From SZUA-430 sp044220975 (GTDB lineage: Bacteria; Pseudomonadota; Alphaproteobacteria; Micropepsales; Micropepsaceae), in the NCBI GenBank assembly GCA_044220975.1, contig JBGAPZ010000020.1:1-64000 (forward strand): a stretch of DNA of 64,000 bases, read 5' to 3'. Position 1 is the first letter of the stretch. The number at the start of each line of letters is the position of its first letter. Below, one piece after another: positions 17,249 through 27,324 of the stretch. The translations under genes and the position numbers were made by a program. Under the pieces are notes generated by a model, which did no database searches, was not told where the DNA came from, and was given only the letters and a program-made list of their open reading frames with translations.

Positions 17249-20002
17249 CTATGGCCGCGTCCGCCGCTGAGCCCGAACGCCACCGTCGCCAAGCGCTTCC
17301 AGCAACGCGGTCTTGACCGACTCGATACGCGCCGGATGCGTGACTTTACGTCCGTACCCGTCCTTTACATAGAAGACGTCGATCGCCCGCTCGCCAAAAG
17401 TCGCAATCTGCGCCGAGTGAATCGAAAGGCCCGCAACGTGCAACCCGCGTGTGAGATCGTGCAGCAGTCCTGGCCGGTCGCGCCCATTGACTTCAATCAC
17501 CGTGTGCGAGTCCGATGCGCTGTTGTCGACAAGCACGCGCGGTTCGACCTTGAACGCTTCTTCGCGCCTACGAACCTGGCGGGCATCGATCACTGAGCGC
17601 GGCACGACCTCGCCGCCGAGAACGCGGATCGCCGTATCGCGCAGCCGCTGAATTCGCCGATCATCGCTGAGCGGCCGGCCTTCCGAGTCCTGAATGGAAA
17701 AGAGGTCGATCGCCATGCCGTCGGTCGTCGTGAAAATCTTGGCATCGACGATGTTCGCGCTGCACATCGCAAATGCGCCGGCGAGTTGCGAGAACAAGCC
17801 GGGGTGGTCGCCCGTAAAGATCGAAACTTCTGTGACCGACCGGAACTCGTCGGTCTTGGCCGTTAGGCTGAACGTCTTTCCGGCTTGTCCATCGCGATCG
17901 GCCGACTCCATCTGCCGCGCTTGTGCCTCGTGCGCGTTCGTGTCGAGGGCCAGCCAATAAGGGTCATAGTGCCGCGACAGCGCGCGTTCGCGCTGCGCCT
18001 CAGGCCAATCGGCCAATCGTTCGGCCAAGGCGGCCTTAGCTTGTGCGACCATCTGCGGGCGCGCGGTCGCGCTGAACCCGCCGAGCATTTGCGCCTCGGC
18101 CTCCCAATAGAGCTGCCTGAGCAATTGTCCCTTCCAGCCGTTCCACACCCCAGGCCCGACTGCGCGAATGTCGGCCACCGTCAGGCACAGCAACAACCGA
18201 AGCCGTTCCGGCGACTGCACCACGGCGATGAAGTCGCGAATGGTCTTCGGATCCGAAAGATCGCGCTTCTGTGCGACGTCGCTCATCACCAGGTGATTGA
18301 GCACGAGCCAAGCGACGGTCTCTGTCTCGTCGGCCGACATACCAAGCCGCGGGCAAAGCGAAAGCGCAACATCCTCGCCAACTTCCGAATGATCGCCTTC
18401 GCGCCCCTTCGCGATGTCATGCAATAGCATCGCGACGTAAAGTACTTCGCGCGACAAGACCTTGTGAATAACCTCGTTCGCGACGGGATGTTCGTCCTTG
18501 TAGTCGCCGCGTTCGATCTTCGCGAGATGACCGATAGCGCGAATCAGATGCTCGTCCACCGTATAGTGGTGGTACATGTTGAACTGCATCTTCGCGACGA
18601 TGCGCCCGAAGTCGGGAACGAACGCGCCGAACACACCCGCCTCATTCATCATGCGCAGCGTGCGCTCCGGATCTCGGCGCGAACACAGAATTTCGAGAAA
18701 AAGCTTGTTCGCTTCGGGGTCCGCGCGCAGTATGTCGTCGATAAGCCCGATATTTCGCGTGACGTGTTTCAGCGCGTCGGGATGAACGTCAACGCCCTTG
18801 TCATCCGCGATCTTGAACAGGCTCAAGAAATTGACCGGGTTCGCGCGCAAAACCTCCGACCCTTCGATGTTCACGCGACCTTGTTCGATGAAGAAGCCTT
18901 CGGCATCGACGCGCTTGCGACCGACGCCGGTCATGATGCGGCCGAACACCGGCCACGGCTTCTGGTTCTGCGCTTCCAACGCCGCGCAGAATATACGCGT
19001 CAGATCGCCGACAGTTTTAGCGACGAGGAAGTAGCGCTGCATGAACCGCTCGACGCCGCGCTCGCCGCCTTTGTCCTGGTAGCCAAGCCGTTTAGCGACA
19101 TCGACCTGCATGTCGAATGTCAACCGTTCCTCAGCGCGCCCCGCCAAGAAGTGCATGTGGCAACGGACCAGCCAGAGGAACTCCTCGGCATCCGCGAATG
19201 CCTTGAACTCATCGGCGGTGAAAAGACCCGCGCTTAGAAGCTCCGAGGTATCTTCGACACGATAGAGATACTTCGCGATCCAAAAGAGCGTGTGCAGATC
19301 CCGCAAACCGCCCTTGCCGTCCTTGACGTTCGGCTCGACCAAATAGCGGCTTTCGCCATGGCCTTTGTGGCGCCGCGCGCGCTCGTCCAGCTTTGCTTCA
19401 ACGAAACTGCGCCCCGAACCGGTGATCACGTCTTTCGCGAACTTCGCCTTCAACTTGTCGAACAAGCTTTCCTGCCCGCACAAGAACCGTGTCTCGAGGA
19501 TTGCCGTACGGATCGTGTGATCGGCCTTTGCGAGACGCACGCACTCGTCGATCGAACGCGTTGCGTGGCCAACCTTCAGGCCCAAATCCCAAAGCAGGTG
19601 CAACACGAACTCGACGACACACTCGCCCCAAGCTGTCTGCTTGAACGGCAAGAGGAAGAGCAGATCGACGTCCGACCCCGGCGCCAATGTCCCGCGCCCA
19701 TAACCGCCAACGGCAACCACCGCGATGTGCTCGGAATCCGTCGGGTTTTGTGCCGTGAACACATGCTCGACGGTGAACCTGTAGAGCGCTTCGATCAGCA
19801 CATCCGTGCTGCCCGACAGCATCTTGGCGGTACCGAGACCGGACCCGCCACCTTCAAGGTACACCCGCGCCGCCGCACGGTCCGATGCCAGCGCCTCCTT
19901 TAGCAAAGGCAGAGCCGTCGCTTTCAGCTTGACCGAATCGGCGCCAGACTTATCGGCAAGGGCGGCAAGCGCTGCGGCCAGATTTTCGCGTGGGAAGCTC
20001 AT
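17249..20002 (-). CDS. glnD: Bifunctional uridylyltransferase/uridylyl-removing enzyme GlnD
   Basis: 917 residues. GlnD senses glutamine and adds or removes UMP on PII proteins, so it sets nitrogen control. Nucleotidyltransferase domain with GGYGRGTLAPGSDVDLLF (about 95-112), a linker, an HD phosphohydrolase domain (LLHDIAKGREGDHSEVG, about 500) and two C-terminal ACT domains (about 715-800 and 830-905). Full length with no missing motif seen. The short gap to trpS suggests one transcript. Confidence 0.96.
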   Translation of the reverse strand: MSFPRENLAAALAALADKSGADSVKLKATALPLLKEALASDRAAARVYLEGGGSGLGTAKMLSGSTDVLIEALYRFTVEHVFTAQNPTDSEHIAVVAVGGYGRGTLAPGSDVDLLFLLPFKQTAWGECVVEFVLHLLWDLGLKVGHATRSIDECVRLAKADHTIRTAILETRFLCGQESLFDKLKAKFAKDVITGSGRSFVEAKLDERARRHKGHGESRYLVEPNVKDGKGGLRDLHTLFWIAKYLYRVEDTSELLSAGLFTADEFKAFADAEEFLWLVRCHMHFLAGRAEERLTFDMQVDVAKRLGYQDKGGERGVERFMQRYFLVAKTVGDLTRIFCAALEAQNQKPWPVFGRIMTGVGRKRVDAEGFFIEQGRVNIEGSEVLRANPVNFLSLFKIADDKGVDVHPDALKHVTRNIGLIDDILRADPEANKLFLEILCSRRDPERTLRMMNEAGVFGAFVPDFGRIVAKMQFNMYHHYTVDEHLIRAIGHLAKIERGDYKDEHPVANEVIHKVLSREVLYVAMLLHDIAKGREGDHSEVGEDVALSLCPRLGMSADETETVAWLVLNHLVMSDVAQKRDLSDPKTIRDFIAVVQSPERLRLLLCLTVADIRAVGPGVWNGWKGQLLRQLYWEAEAQMLGGFSATARPQMVAQAKAALAERLADWPEAQRERALSRHYDPYWLALDTNAHEAQARQMESADRDGQAGKTFSLTAKTDEFRSVTEVSIFTGDHPGLFSQLAGAFAMCSANIVDAKIFTTTDGMAIDLFSIQDSEGRPLSDDRRIQRLRDTAIRVLGGEVVPRSVIDARQVRRREEAFKVEPRVLVDNSASDSHTVIEVNGRDRPGLLHDLTRGLHVAGLSIHSAQIATFGERAIDVFYVKDGYGRKVTHPARIESVKTALLEALGDGGVRAQRRTRP

Positions 20003-20042
20003 GCGGCCACTATGGCATTCGCGAACGTCCGCTCAAAGGCCG

Positions 20043-20522
20043 TCACGCCCCGCCCAGCAAAGCGGCACGCCGCTTCAAACTGTCGGCGGGCCACAGCTTG
20101 TCGCGGCTGTAGTAACCCTTCATCACCGGCACATCGTCCGACAGCCGCAGCCATTTCTGCTTCGTCGATGTAAAGATGTGGACGTCGGGCGGGCAGCGGT
20201 TCGGGTCATCCAGCGTTCCGACGCGCACGAACGCCGCCTTCAACCCCGCCCCGGCATAGTGGCTCCAAACTGCAATCCGGCAGGTCGGGCAGCGCAGAAT
20301 TTTCTGCCCCTTACCGCTGCTCGAAGGCGTCTTTACCACCTCGGGCGTCCCGCGCAACAACTTCACATGGTCCGTCTCGATCATCGCGTTGAGCACGAAT
20401 GCCGAGCCCGTCTCGCGCTGGCACCACGTGCAGTGACAGCAGTGCACGAACAGCGGTTTCGTCAGCATGCGATATCTCACCGCCTTGCACGTGCACCCGC
20501 CTTCAATTGGAAACTTCGCCAT
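20043..20522 (-). CDS. GFA/CENP-V-family zinc protein
   Basis: 159 residues. It has the cysteine pattern of the glutathione-dependent formaldehyde-activating enzyme family: GGCTCKAVRY near the N-terminus, VHCCHCTWCQRETGSAF (about 30-46) and LRCPTCRIAVWSHY (about 85). Members bind zinc; most have no proven reaction. The frame is open to 20642, but ATG 20522 gives the standard N-terminus MAKFPIEGGCTC. Only 2 nt separate it from the upstream gene stop. Confidence 0.88.
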   Translation of the reverse strand: MAKFPIEGGCTCKAVRYRMLTKPLFVHCCHCTWCQRETGSAFVLNAMIETDHVKLLRGTPEVVKTPSSSGKGQKILRCPTCRIAVWSHYAGAGLKAAFVRVGTLDDPNRCPPDVHIFTSTKQKWLRLSDDVPVMKGYYSRDKLWPADSLKRRAALLGGA

Positions 20523-20524
20523 GA

Positions 20525-21040
20525 CTAGAACTTCTTGAACCGGTCCATGACCCAAGCGCGCCGACGCGGATCGACGGCTTGCTGAATCTCGGACACGAAA
20601 TGACGCCGCGCCGCGTGAATGTTGGCCATGTGTTGTTGCCAAGTTTGCTCGTCGGCGCTCGGCATCGCAACGACAGCATTGTACGCCGCCACGATATGAT
20701 CGAGCACCGCTTGTCGCGTTCCACGATAAGCACCGGGCTTTTCATGGTCCGTCTCCTTCTTCCCGATATTAGGGAAGTACCAACGCCCCTCGTCGATAAG
20801 CGCCGAAAGGTTTGTCGCCAGCGCATGAACGTCCGTTTTGGCCGTGAGGTGATACGCCTCCGCCATCGCAACCACAACGCGGTTCGCCCAATTCATCAAT
20901 TGCGTATCGTTGTTGAACTTGAAGGTCTCGACGCTCACCCGCGTCTGCCGCGACGTGATGACAATATTAAGCACCAACGCCAGAACCGAAACCGCGGCCG
21001 ACGCGACGGCTACCCAATCGGACAACTGAAAACCGTCCAT
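20525..21040 (-). CDS. Hypothetical single-pass membrane protein
   Basis: 171 residues, family not recognised. One N-terminal transmembrane helix (about residues 10-30, WVAVASAAVSVLALVLNIV) is followed by a soluble, mostly helical domain rich in aromatic and His residues (HLTAKTDVHALATNLSALID, then WYFPNIG). It lies between mutS (4 nt downstream) and the GFA gene. It may be a cytoplasm-facing helical sensor or scaffold, but nothing in the sequence gives a reaction. Confidence 0.7.
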   Translation of the reverse strand: MDGFQLSDWVAVASAAVSVLALVLNIVITSRQTRVSVETFKFNNDTQLMNWANRVVVAMAEAYHLTAKTDVHALATNLSALIDEGRWYFPNIGKKETDHEKPGAYRGTRQAVLDHIVAAYNAVVAMPSADEQTWQQHMANIHAARRHFVSEIQQAVDPRRRAWVMDRFKKF

Positions 21041-21044
21041 ACAT

Positions 21045-23738
21045 TCACTCCTTGGTGAGCGCCTTAAGGTCGTAAAGCACTTGCATCGCGTCGCGCGGAC
21101 TAAGCTCGTCGACGTTGATCGCCTTCAACCGTGTTTCCACTTCCGAATCTTGAGACTGAGCTTGCACAGGCGCCGCCGCCGCAAACAGGGGTAGTTCGTC
21201 CACCATCGTCTTGGCACGCCGCCCGCTATCGCCGCGCTCAAGCGCGTGCAGCACATCCTGTGCCCGCTTCAATACATCAAGCGGCAGCCCGGCGAGCTTC
21301 GCAACCTGAATTCCGTACGAGCGATCGGCAGCGCCCGGCACGACTTCATGTAGGAACACGATTCCCCCTTGCCACTCTTTCACGCGCACGGTGACGTTCG
21401 CGACACCGTCCAGCCGCTGCGCCAGCCCCGTCAACTCGTGATAGTGCGTCGCGAACAACGTGCGCGAACGGTTGACGCCGTTCAATCGCTCGACCGTCGC
21501 CCACGCGATCGACAGGCCGTCGAACGTAGCCGTACCGCGGCCGATTTCGTCGAGAATGACGAGCGACCGTTCCGTCGCTTGATTGAGGATCGCGGCCGTC
21601 TCGACCATCTCGACCATGAACGTGGAGCGCCCACGCGCAAGATCGTCGGCGGCGCCAACGCGGCTGAACAGCCGGTCGACGACACCGATCTCCGCGCTCG
21701 CAGCCGGCACGAAGGACCCCGCCTGCGCCAAAATCGCGATCAGCGCGTTCTGGCGGAGATAGGTCGACTTGCCCGCCATATTTGGCCCCGTGACGAGCCA
21801 GAGCCGACCGACGCCATCGCCCGATAAATCGCAATCGTTCGCAACAAAACCTTGTGCGTCGCGCTTCAACGCCGCTTCGACGACTGGATGGCGCCCCCGC
21901 GAAATCTTAAACGCAAGCCCCGGCGCAATCGAGGGCCGCACGAAATCAGCTTCAACAGCAAGATCGGCGAGCCCCGCGAGCACATCCAACCGCGCCACCA
22001 CGCCCGCGATCTCACTCAAAGCACCGCTCGCGGCTTTCACTTCGTCGACCAACTGATCGAACAACTGCAGCTCTATCGCGAGCGCCTCGCCGGCAGCATC
22101 GGCGATTTTCGACGCAAGGTCGGAGAGCTCGGCATTCGTGTGCCGTTGCGCCTGCGCCGTCGTTTGGCGATGGATGAACGCACGGCCCGCTTCCGTGGTC
22201 TTCAGCTTTTCCGCGTTCGCCGACGTGATCTCGATATGATAGCCGAGAACGCCGTTGTGCCGCACCTTCAGCGAGCCGATCCCTGTTTCGTCCTTCAGAC
22301 GGCCCTCGAGTTCGACAATCACCCGCCGTGCGTCATCGCGGAGTGTGCGCGCGGCATCCAGCCGCTCATGCGCGCCGGCAGCCACGAAGCCGCCATCGCG
22401 CGCCAGCATCGGCAAATCGGGGCCTAGTACGCGGCCCAGCTTTGCGGAAAGCGCGCGCACCGCGGCACCCGTCTCCTGAAGCCTCTTCAATTCTCGCGCC
22501 AACGATTGCGGCAAACCCGACAATGCGCCGTCGGTCCGCGCCACCGCTTCGGCCAGCACATCCGCAAGCGCCAGTGCGTCCTTGACGGCGCCGAGATCGC
22601 GCGGTCCGCCGCGGTCGACGCTAAGGCGCGACAACGCGCGCGCCATGTCCGGCATCCGCCGCAGCACGCCGCGCGTTGCTTCGCGCGCCGGCGTGTTCTG
22701 GACGAAATGATCGACGCCGTCCAAGCGCGCTTCAATCGCTCCAACATCGGTTAGCGGCGCGAGAAGCCGCTCGGAAAGCTCGCGCCCGCCCGCCGCCGTC
22801 AACGTCCGGTCGATAGTTGCAAGTAAGCTCCCCTGAAACTCGCCCGACAGTGTCTGCACGAGCTCAAGATTGCGTCTCGTCGCGCTATCCATTGCCAAGA
22901 CATGCGCTTGTGCCTGCTGGCGCGGCGCTGACAAGGCGGGAAGCTTGCCCTTCTGCGTCAGCTCCAAGTAGCCGAGCAATGCACCGGCAGCCGCAATCTC
23001 AGCACGCGAAAAACTACCGAACGCATCGAGCGCTGCGACATTCAAATGGGACTTCAGCAGCCGCTCGCCGACCGACGAGTCAAACTTGAGGGCCGGAAGC
23101 AGGGTTGCCCGCGCACCCATCTCGCGCACCAAGGGCGCGATCTGCTCCTCCGTCGCCAATGCATCAGGCATCAGCAACTCGGCAGGCTCAATTCGCGCCA
23201 ACGTCTGCAGCAACATCGCGGGCTCGACCGCCGTCACATGAAACGACCCGTCGGAGATATCCGCCCACGCCAAGGCATAAGCACCCGCAGCACGCGCAAG
23301 CGTCGCAAGATAATTGTGGCGACGCGCGGTCAGCAGTTGATCTTCGGTGAGCGTGCCCGGTGTCACCACACGCACGACCTCGCGCGCAACGACGGACTTG
23401 GAGCCCCGCTTCTTCGCCTCCGCTGGATCTTCGATTTGCTCGCAGACCGCGACCTTGAACCCCTTGCGGATCAAGGTCAGCAAATAACTCTCCGACGAGT
23501 GCACGGGCACGCCGCACATCGGAATGTCGGCGTCGTTGTGCTTGCCGCGTTTGGTCAGCGCAATGTCCAGCGCCGCCGACGCTTTTACCGCGTCGTCGAA
23601 GAACAACTCGTAGAAATCGCCCATACGGTAAAACAGCAGATAATCCGCGTGCTCCCGTTTGATCGCGAGGAACTGCGTCATCATCGGCGTCGCGCGTTCT
23701 TCCTCGCGCTCGGCCTGCGGGGCTGAAACCTGGCTCAT
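21045..23738 (-). CDS. mutS: DNA mismatch repair protein MutS
   Basis: 897 residues. MutS recognises mismatches and recruits MutL. The mismatch-binding N-terminal domain has the Phe-x-Glu element in FYRMGDFYELFFDDA (about 38-52); connector, core and clamp domains follow; the ABC-type ATPase has Walker A TGPNMAGKSTYLRQ (about 650) and VILDEIGRGTATFDGLS (about 725). Start taken at ATG 23738; a TTG lies one codon upstream. It is divergent from maeB. Confidence 0.97.
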   Translation of the reverse strand: MSQVSAPQAEREEERATPMMTQFLAIKREHADYLLFYRMGDFYELFFDDAVKASAALDIALTKRGKHNDADIPMCGVPVHSSESYLLTLIRKGFKVAVCEQIEDPAEAKKRGSKSVVAREVVRVVTPGTLTEDQLLTARRHNYLATLARAAGAYALAWADISDGSFHVTAVEPAMLLQTLARIEPAELLMPDALATEEQIAPLVREMGARATLLPALKFDSSVGERLLKSHLNVAALDAFGSFSRAEIAAAGALLGYLELTQKGKLPALSAPRQQAQAHVLAMDSATRRNLELVQTLSGEFQGSLLATIDRTLTAAGGRELSERLLAPLTDVGAIEARLDGVDHFVQNTPAREATRGVLRRMPDMARALSRLSVDRGGPRDLGAVKDALALADVLAEAVARTDGALSGLPQSLARELKRLQETGAAVRALSAKLGRVLGPDLPMLARDGGFVAAGAHERLDAARTLRDDARRVIVELEGRLKDETGIGSLKVRHNGVLGYHIEITSANAEKLKTTEAGRAFIHRQTTAQAQRHTNAELSDLASKIADAAGEALAIELQLFDQLVDEVKAASGALSEIAGVVARLDVLAGLADLAVEADFVRPSIAPGLAFKISRGRHPVVEAALKRDAQGFVANDCDLSGDGVGRLWLVTGPNMAGKSTYLRQNALIAILAQAGSFVPAASAEIGVVDRLFSRVGAADDLARGRSTFMVEMVETAAILNQATERSLVILDEIGRGTATFDGLSIAWATVERLNGVNRSRTLFATHYHELTGLAQRLDGVANVTVRVKEWQGGIVFLHEVVPGAADRSYGIQVAKLAGLPLDVLKRAQDVLHALERGDSGRRAKTMVDELPLFAAAAPVQAQSQDSEVETRLKAINVDELSPRDAMQVLYDLKALTKE

Positions 23739-23882
23739 CAAGGCGCCCTAACGCCCCTTCGCGGACGCGGTGAGACTGCACAAACCCTTGTGTCCCGAGG
23801 CGCCGCGCAGGTATTCAGAGCCAAGAGGAAACGGCCCGCTCGGGGACGGCTCCGCGCCCCACGCGAACAACACGGCAGGTCC

Positions 23883-26147
23883 ATGTCGAAAAAGCGTCCA
23901 TTCACGGATCAAGAAGCCCTTCTTTTTCATAGCCAACCCAAGCCTGGCAAGCTCGAAATCGTGCCGTCGAAACCGATGGCGACACAGCGCGATTTGAGCC
24001 TCGCCTATTCGCCTGGCGTGGCTGTGCCTGTGCGCGCGATCGCGGAAGATCCATCCACAGTTTACGACTACACCGCGAAGGGAAACCTGGTCGCGGTGAT
24101 CTCGAACGGCACTGCAATCTTAGGTTTGGGCGATCTCGGTCCGCTCGCTTCGAAGCCTGTGATGGAAGGCAAGGCCGTCCTTTTCAAGCGCTTCGCCGAC
24201 GTCGATTCCATCGACCTCGAAGTCGACACAACGGACGTCGACGCGTTCGTCAACTGCGTGCGCTATTTGGGTCCGACGTTCGGCGGCATCAATCTGGAAG
24301 ACATCAAAGCCCCCGACTGCTTCATCATCGAGCAACGTTTGCGCGAGTTGATGGACATCCCGGTGTTCCACGACGACCAACACGGCACCGCGATCATTAC
24401 GGCAGCAGGTCTCATCAACGCGCTCTATCTAACCGGCCGCGATATCAAAACCGCCAAGATGGTCGTCAACGGCGCGGGGTCCGCCGGTATCGCTTGCCTT
24501 GAGCTCATCAAAGCGATGGGCATGCCGAACGAAAACGCGATCCTCTGCGACACCAAAGGTGTGATTTACAAAGGCCGCACCGAAGGCATGAATCAGTGGA
24601 AGTCGGCGCACGCCGCCACGACCAAAGCACGTACGCTGACTGAGGCGTTGGTCGGTGCCGACGTGTTCTTGGGCCTCTCCGTCGCAGGCGCAATGACGCA
24701 GGCCATGGTCAAATCGATGGCGCCCAAGCCGTTGATCTTCGCATGCGCAAATCCCGACCCGGAAATTACTCCCGAAGATGTGCGCGCCGTGCGCAGCGAT
24801 GCGATCATCGCCACCGGTCGTTCCGACTACGCGAACCAGGTCAACAACGTTCTAGGCTTTCCCTACATCTTCCGCGGCGCGCTCGACGTACGCGCCCGCA
24901 CGATCAACGATGAGATGAAGATCGCCGCTGTGAATGCGCTCGCCGAACTCGCGCGCGAAGACGTTCCTGATGAAGTGGCCGCCGCGTATCTGGGAAGCCG
25001 CCCTAAATTCGGCCCCGACTACATCATCCCCGTGCCGTTCGACCCGCGCCTGATCTCACGCGTGCCGGTCGCCGTCGCTAAAGCTGCGATGGCCTCTGGC
25101 GTTGCTCGCAAGCCGATCGCCGACCTTGACCGCTATTCGAACGAACTCGCTTCACGCCTCGATCCGGTCGCCTCGATCGTGCAACGCGTCGTCGCCCGCG
25201 TGCGCATGCAGCCCAAGCGCGTCGTCTTCGCCGAGGGTGAAGAAGAAGCCGTGATCCGCGCCGCTCTCTCGTACCAAGCGTCCGGTCTCGGCAAAGCCAT
25301 CCTCGTTGGTGATCCGGAGCGGATCAAAGAAACCGCGCACCAAGCCGGCATCGAAGATTTCCGCGAACTCGAAGTGCAATTCGCCCGCGAAAGCCCGCGC
25401 ACCGCAGAGTACGCCGACGCACTCTACAAACGCTGGCAGCGTCGCGGCGCGCTTCATCGCGATTGCCTGCGGCAAGTCACGTTCGACCGCAACATCTACG
25501 CCGCCTCGGTCGTCGCAGCCGGCCACGCCGACGCGATGGTGACGGGCGTGACGCGCCATTATTCCGTCGCGCTCGCCGACGTCCGACACGTTCTCGATCC
25601 GAAACCGGGCGAGCGCCTGATGGGCGTCTCGATCATCCTGGCCGGCGCCCGCACGGTTTTCGTGGCGGACACCAACGTCCACGAAATGCCGGAACCCGAC
25701 GTTCTCGCTGATATCACCGTGCAGACGGCGGCCGTCGTCCGCCGCTTCGGCTATGAACCGCACGTGGCCCTCCTTGCCTATTCGACCTTCGGCCAACCCT
25801 GGGGCGAGCGTTCGCAGCGCGTGCGCGAGGCCGTCGAAATTCTCGACAAGCGCAACGTTGACTTCGCGTACGACGGCGAAATGAACGCCGACATCGCGCT
25901 CGACGCCGAGCTTCGCCTTGCGCGCTATCCCTTCAGCCGGTTGAAGGAGCCCGCCAACGTTCTCATCATGCCCGCCATCCACTCCGCCTCGATTTCGACG
26001 ACCATGACCGAAGTCATAGGCGGCGCGACCGTCATCGGTCCGCTGCTTGTCGGAATGTCGAAATCGGTGCAGATCGCCCCGCTCGGTGCCACGATGAGCG
26101 ACATCGTCAACATGGCAGCACTCGCCGCCTACAACATTTCGAGCTGA
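23883..26147 (+). CDS. maeB: NADP-dependent malic enzyme with C-terminal phosphotransacetylase-like domain
   Basis: 754 residues. It decarboxylates malate to pyruvate with NADP. The malic enzyme part (about 1-430) has SLAYSPGVAVPVRAIAEDP, FHDDQHGTAIITAAGLINAL and VVNGAGSAGIACLELI. The second half (about 435-754) resembles phosphate acetyltransferase (VVFAEGEEEAVIRAA), a domain usually regulatory in MaeB. NADPH and acetyl-CoA supply links it to the PHB genes at 28-31 kb (inference). Start set at ATG 23883; an upstream open stretch is not family-like. Confidence 0.95.
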   Translation: MSKKRPFTDQEALLFHSQPKPGKLEIVPSKPMATQRDLSLAYSPGVAVPVRAIAEDPSTVYDYTAKGNLVAVISNGTAILGLGDLGPLASKPVMEGKAVLFKRFADVDSIDLEVDTTDVDAFVNCVRYLGPTFGGINLEDIKAPDCFIIEQRLRELMDIPVFHDDQHGTAIITAAGLINALYLTGRDIKTAKMVVNGAGSAGIACLELIKAMGMPNENAILCDTKGVIYKGRTEGMNQWKSAHAATTKARTLTEALVGADVFLGLSVAGAMTQAMVKSMAPKPLIFACANPDPEITPEDVRAVRSDAIIATGRSDYANQVNNVLGFPYIFRGALDVRARTINDEMKIAAVNALAELAREDVPDEVAAAYLGSRPKFGPDYIIPVPFDPRLISRVPVAVAKAAMASGVARKPIADLDRYSNELASRLDPVASIVQRVVARVRMQPKRVVFAEGEEEAVIRAALSYQASGLGKAILVGDPERIKETAHQAGIEDFRELEVQFARESPRTAEYADALYKRWQRRGALHRDCLRQVTFDRNIYAASVVAAGHADAMVTGVTRHYSVALADVRHVLDPKPGERLMGVSIILAGARTVFVADTNVHEMPEPDVLADITVQTAAVVRRFGYEPHVALLAYSTFGQPWGERSQRVREAVEILDKRNVDFAYDGEMNADIALDAELRLARYPFSRLKEPANVLIMPAIHSASISTTMTEVIGGATVIGPLLVGMSKSVQIAPLGATMSDIVNMAALAAYNISS

Positions 26148-26149
26148 GC

Positions 26150-26917
26150 ATGCTGAACATCCATCTCGTCCCGTGCCTGAGCGACAACTACGCGTACCTG
26201 GTGCACGAACCGGCGACGAGCAAAGTCGCGGTCGTCGATCCGTCCGAAGCGGCGCCGGTCCTTGCCGCGCTGAAAGCACATAACCTGACACTGACGCACA
26301 TCCTCAACACGCATCACCACTTCGATCACACCGGCGGCAACCTTGAACTGAAGGAAAAGACCGGCGCCCGCGTCGTCGGCCCGCGCGCCGATCGTGAGCG
26401 CATTCCCGGCATCGACGAAGACGTCGCAGAAGGCGACACCTGGTCGCTCGGACAATCCAGGGCGAAGATATTCGATATCCCTGCTCACACCAAAGGCCAC
26501 ATCGCCTTCTGGTTCGAGGCCGACAAAGCCGTCTTCACCGGCGACACGATGTTCGCAATGGGGTGCGGTCGTCTGTTCGAAGGCACGCCGGCCCAAATGT
26601 GGTCGAGCCTTTCGAAGTTGGCGGCACTACCTGCCGACACCCGCGTCTATTGCGGCCATGAATACACGCTCTCGAACGGCCGCTTCGCCGTCACGCTGGA
26701 ACCGAACAATGCCGCGTTGAAGAAGCGCATGGCCGAGGTCGAGCGCTTGCGTGCCGAAGGCAAGCCGACGATCCCTTCGACGATCGCTCTCGAGCGCGAG
26801 ACGAACCCGTTCCTGCGCCCCGCAAATGCCGAACTGCGTAAATCGCTCGCGCTCGAATCCGCCGATGTCGTCGAGGTTTTCGCTGAAACCCGCCGCCGCA
26901 AAGACGTGTTCAAGTGA
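26150..26917 (+). CDS. gloB: Hydroxyacylglutathione hydrolase (glyoxalase II)
   Basis: 255 residues, metallo-beta-lactamase fold. It hydrolyses S-lactoylglutathione to lactate and glutathione. The dinuclear metal site is seen in THHHFDHTGGN (about 52-62), with later metal ligands in AHTKGHIAFW, FTGDTMFAMGCGRLFEG and YCGHEYT. The C-terminal HAGH-C domain (KPTIPSTIALERETNPFLR) fits glyoxalase II. It starts 2 nt after maeB and overlaps the cupin gene by 4 nt. Confidence 0.94.
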   Translation: MLNIHLVPCLSDNYAYLVHEPATSKVAVVDPSEAAPVLAALKAHNLTLTHILNTHHHFDHTGGNLELKEKTGARVVGPRADRERIPGIDEDVAEGDTWSLGQSRAKIFDIPAHTKGHIAFWFEADKAVFTGDTMFAMGCGRLFEGTPAQMWSSLSKLAALPADTRVYCGHEYTLSNGRFAVTLEPNNAALKKRMAEVERLRAEGKPTIPSTIALERETNPFLRPANAELRKSLALESADVVEVFAETRRRKDVFK

Positions 26918-27324
26918 CGGCGGACGACGTCGTCCGCCTCCTCGATCTCAAGCCGCATCCCGAAGGTGGCTACTTTCGCGAAACGTTCCGTGATGCGGAC
27001 GAGCCGCGCGCCGCCTCGACTGCGATCTACTATCTTCTGAAAGCCGGCGAGCGCTCGCACTGGCATCGCGTCGACGCTGTCGAGGTCTGGCATTGGTACG
27101 CAGGCGACGCGCTCGAACTCTCGATCGCCGAGAGCGGCGTCACGACGGTCAAAACGCTCGGCCCCAACCTCACAGCCGGCGAACACCCGCAGATCGTCGT
27201 TCCCAAACACGCATGGCAGAGCGCGCACTCGCTTGGACGCTACACGCTTGTCGGCTGCACCGTCGCACCGGCGTTCACGTTCGAAGGTTTCGAAATGGCG
27301 CCACCCGGCTGGCAGCCCGCTTAG
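26914..27324 (+). CDS. DUF985-type cupin protein
   Basis: 136 residues, one cupin barrel. It has the DUF985 signature HPEGGYFRETFRD near residue 15 and the metal-site pattern HWHRVDAVEVWHWYAGDALE (about 50-69), ending VGCTVAPAFTFEGFEMAPPG. The function of the family is not established. GTG start overlapping gloB (GTGA), so co-translated. Its stop overlaps the convergent gene stop by 4 nt. Confidence 0.88.
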   Translation: MTADDVVRLLDLKPHPEGGYFRETFRDADEPRAASTAIYYLLKAGERSHWHRVDAVEVWHWYAGDALELSIAESGVTTVKTLGPNLTAGEHPQIVVPKHAWQSAHSLGRYTLVGCTVAPAFTFEGFEMAPPGWQPA